Below the pieces are notes generated by a model. That model made no database searches, was not told the DNA's origin, and worked only from the letters and a program-made list of their open reading frames with translations. This document shows positions 61,396 through 64,000 of a stretch of DNA of 64,000 nucleotides, one piece after another. Source of the DNA: Xiphias gladius (Eukaryota; Chordata; Actinopteri; Istiophoriformes; Xiphiidae); assembly GCF_016859285.1 (NCBI RefSeq), contig NC_053402.1, positions 24,189,056 through 24,253,055 on the forward strand, given 5' to 3'. The translations under genes and the position numbers were made by a program. How positions within the stretch are numbered: the stretch's first letter is position 1; each line of letters starts with the position of its first letter.

Positions 61396-61660
61396 GTAAG
61401 CAGACATCACTACTGAACGAATAACCCGTCATGTCTGTACAAAAGTAAGAGTGACCGCTGCTCTTATTCTGGTGTACACACTTAAATCCCTTACTATAGC
61501 ACCGTTCTAAACCTCCTACACATTCATTGGTTTATTCGGCCAAATTATTAAAAAATATTTTCTCAGTTGGATCTTGTGGTATCAAACTATGACGAGAGTT
61601 TTGGTTTTATCTGCCCAGGTTATGAAAACCCAAACTTCTTTTTGTCTAGAGACCCTTAGA

Positions 61661-61965
61661 GGTACAGTATTTTCAGAAAATATTTAGACCCCTTCACTTT
61701 TTGCACTCTTTATTGTGTAGTAGATTTAATTTTAAATGGCTAAAACTGCCATTTTTGCTCATCGGTCTACAATCATTAAATTACCCAGGAAGATTCGAAA
61801 CTGTAACTGCTGCCAAAGGAGCTTCTAAAAAGTACTGAATCAAGGATCTGAATGTTTTGTAAATAAGAGATTTCAGTTTTTGATTTCTAATAAATTAGAA
61901 AAAAATTCAAGAAAGAAACATGTTTTTTACTTTGTCACTCTGGGTTATTGAGGGTAGACTGTTTA
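61661..61965 (+). mobile_element. Internally deleted Tc1-like element
   Basis: The left end reads AAAATATTTAGACCCCTTCAC, the typical Tc1-family terminus of salmonid and other fish elements. The right part reads AACTGCTGCCAAAGGAGCTTC, then TACTGAATCAAGGATCTGAATG and ends with TTTGTCACTCTGGGTTATTG. These are the canonical 3' blocks. The whole transposase gene between them is missing. Confidence 0.8.
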
Positions 61966-62559
61966 GTATTTTCGTACTGAACACAATAAAAATGTTGGTT
62001 TTGCATTAGTTGCATTAATTTGGCCGCTTGTGTTAGTTTCCCCTAATCAGCCAATGTACTGAATGTTCAGACGTTAGCTGTAAGCTTGATACACATTGAC
62101 TGTGTGTGTATGGGAGTGCGCCTGTACTTTGTTTGTGTGACAGCTCAGACAATGACTGGAACCCTCTAGTCTTTTTTGCTTTTTGTCTCTGTACTTCTAT
62201 GAAGTACATTCATTAAAACTCCAGAATAAGCAAGAAAATTTGCTCACCTACACTGACACATCTTCACATCAGTTAATTATGTCCTGGGCAAATTCGCATT
62301 AAGTTTTACCTACTTGCATCTTTTCATTGACTTTGTTTGCAGTCTCACAGCATCTACGTGTTTACATCTACATTTTGCCTCACATACCATCTGAACACAG
62401 CTCCAGTCCTGTACATAACCTTAAATGGTACAAAGGTAAACGGTAAACTGCCCAAGGTAAAAAAAAAAAAAACATACTCTGTATGTACAAAGGCAGTGTT
62501 TGAACAAACTGTGTTACTACATCATACACCCAGGATTTATATTCATTGATTTGGTTTTT

Positions 62560-62678
62560 TTTATCTTTTATATTTTATTTGTTCTATGCTTTAATTTCAG
62601 CATACACTGAAGCATTACACTACGACTCTCAGTAACTGGGAAAATGTAGGTGTTCTAAAAGTTTTGACTGGTAGTGTA
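62560..62678 (+). mobile_element. Tc1-like element, solitary 3' terminus
   Basis: TTTCAGCATACACTGAAGC followed by AATGTAGGTGTTCTAAAAG and TTTTGACTGGTAGTGT is the right terminus of a different Tc1 family, one whose other end begins ACACTACC. No matching left end was found nearby. Confidence 0.75.
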
Positions 62679-63180
62679 TGTGACTCAGTGTTAACATCAT
62701 AGAGCTTCAATGAAGAGTTGGAACAACATGATACAGAGAGTCACTGATTCTATCAGACAGTGAAAGCTAGGGGGTTGCATATACTTCAAATTCGTCACAT
62801 TTTAGACGAGAGGCAAAAGAGATGCATAAATACCTAGAGCAAAATACAAAAATACACAGAGTTATATAATGGTTGCATACTTGTGCAAAAGAAAAAAAAA
62901 ACATTTGCAGAAAGATCACACAGATGAAAAGATGTTTTGATTACCGCATGTTACCAAACTGGATTACAGGTTACGGACAGGCAGCAAAAAACTGTCCACC
63001 TTAAAGCACATTTGATCCACAAAACATAAAAAGGTATCCTGACAAAAGTGTATTACATCCAACCTTTACTTTTCAGTATTATATACCACCTACTTAAACA
63101 AATGCATTAGACACAATTTGTACATGCCTCACAAATAATCTTGCATCAGTAGAGATGCAGCAGATGCATGTAATTGTCAG

Positions 63181-63272
63181 TTAAGACACACTGCAGTGCT
63201 GGGTGAGGCCTGTTTGGTGGAAGTAGGCCAAGGAATTCAGCTCCTCAGGGGAGAACCAACGCCTCGTCTTCC
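63181..63272 (-). CDS. Candidate antisense terminal exon, unknown gene
   Basis: On the minus strand a good acceptor (CTTTTCTCTCCACAG, ending at 63273) is followed by a 92-nt open segment that encodes, after two bases of a split codon, KTRRWFSPEELNSLAYF and then HQTGLTQHCSVS before a TAA at 63183-63181. A minus-strand AATAAA lies about 600 bases further (near 62575). The composition looks like real coding sequence, but I do not recognise the family. It could be the last exon of a gene lying to the right or nested in the rab40c intron, or chance. Confidence 0.3.
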
Positions 63273-64000
63273 CTGTGGAGAGAAAAGTTTAAAGGCAGCC
63301 CTGTGATGCAGAACTGTCTTTATTTTTGCTGCCTCAGTCTTTCCTCCTCCTCTCACTGTCTTAGTGTTATTTTACTGTCTAAATATCATCTTTTCCTCTC
63401 GCTCACACTCTTTCCCTTCTACTACTTCTATTCTCAACTTCCTTTCCATTTCTGGCTCATGACTCAGACTCATCTCAGTCTCTGTCTGAGGAGACAAAGG
63501 AGACAAACCACAGAAAGTAAAAACGTAAAGAATATGTTTGGTGTTATCGGTTTGTTGCTTGTCATTGTGGCAATACACATGGGGCACTTAGTGATGTAAA
63601 CAACAGTACTTTAACATGATTTCGGTCCACGTGCTGTATATTTTGTCCAGTTACCTAATCATAGCACAACACATATAGAAATGATTACTATCAATTCATT
63701 GAGCCGTCACCAGACCTAGACCAGTATATTGGTTTGCTGATTTCTTTAGCTGATTGCACCGTTTATTAAAAAGCAGATATTAGCCTCCTTGTCAGTTTTA
63801 TACCGCATCAATAAGACCAGTGAACATCATTTAACTCTTTAATAGTCAGTGTAAACATTTCATCAGCAGGGACATCATGTCTGGTAGACTGCACAGTAGA
63901 TAACTGAAAGGTGACTGTCTCTCAGACATTATCGTGAACCCTTCCCTCATCTGACTAGATGAACACACCCCTCACTGGGCTGTCACTAGTCTTTGCTTTT

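Larger units (their letters stand above)
61396..64000 (+). other. rab40c second coding intron, to window end
   Basis: Contains two Tc1-type fragments (61661-61965 and 62560-62678), a poly-A run at about 62457-62472, a pyrimidine-rich stretch at about 63310-63475 and an antisense exon-like sequence at 63181-63272. The third rab40c coding exon is not found before the window ends. Confidence 0.55.

Overview
The window is nuclear DNA from a ray-finned fish, most likely a percomorph teleost. The genes have vertebrate-type introns with GT/AG borders, the proteins are close to human orthologues, the intergenic DNA is AT-rich with long CA/TG microsatellites, and there are many copies of short non-autonomous elements typical of spiny-rayed fish genomes. 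Nothing is bacterial: no operons, no CRISPR array.

Six protein-coding genes can be reconstructed exon by exon with consistent reading phase. (1) The C-terminal end of ttc30/ift70 (+, 495-3089), a ciliary IFT-B subunit; its 5' part lies outside the window. (2) The C16orf89 homologue (-, 12901-5907), 8 exons, 353 residues, secreted. (3) alg1 (+, 15894-24325), 13 exons, 492 residues, the first mannosyltransferase of N-glycan precursor synthesis. (4) eef2kmt/fam86 (-, 30157-24630), 8 exons, 326 residues, an eEF2 lysine methyltransferase. (5) pigq (+, 33065-45877), 13 coding exons, 603 residues, a subunit of the GPI-GlcNAc transferase. (6) The start of rab40c (+, from 52971), two coding exons; the rest lies past the right edge.

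Layout: alg1 and eef2kmt are tail to tail and share a tiny overlapping poly(A) region near 24603-24617. eef2kmt and pigq are head to head across about 1.8 kb from the eef2kmt start codon to a proposed pigq promoter. alg1 and pigq both act in ER glycan or glycolipid assembly, but they are ordinary neighbours, not a cluster. C16orf89-ALG1-EEF2KMT and PIGQ-RAB40C are two separate blocks of human 16p13.3 that are contiguous here.

Between and within genes are many decayed repeats: Tc1/mariner fragments (47.3-47.8, 61.7-62.0 and 62.6 kb), a hAT-like element (15.3-15.7 kb), a LINE tail (29.1-29.5 kb), several terminal-inverted-repeat elements (11.7-12.4, 13.1-13.7, 20.35-20.63, 43.2-43.8 kb), a family ending in TTAATCGATTA-like sequence (about ten copies), a gene-desert-like stretch at 46-51.6 kb, and an 8.2-kb first coding intron of rab40c. 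I see no undescribed multi-gene system. The best leads are TG microsatellites that serve as the tract before splice acceptors in two genes, an unexplained antisense terminal-exon-like sequence at 63.2 kb, an orphan exon-like sequence at 50.9 kb, and two unusually clean inverted repeats.
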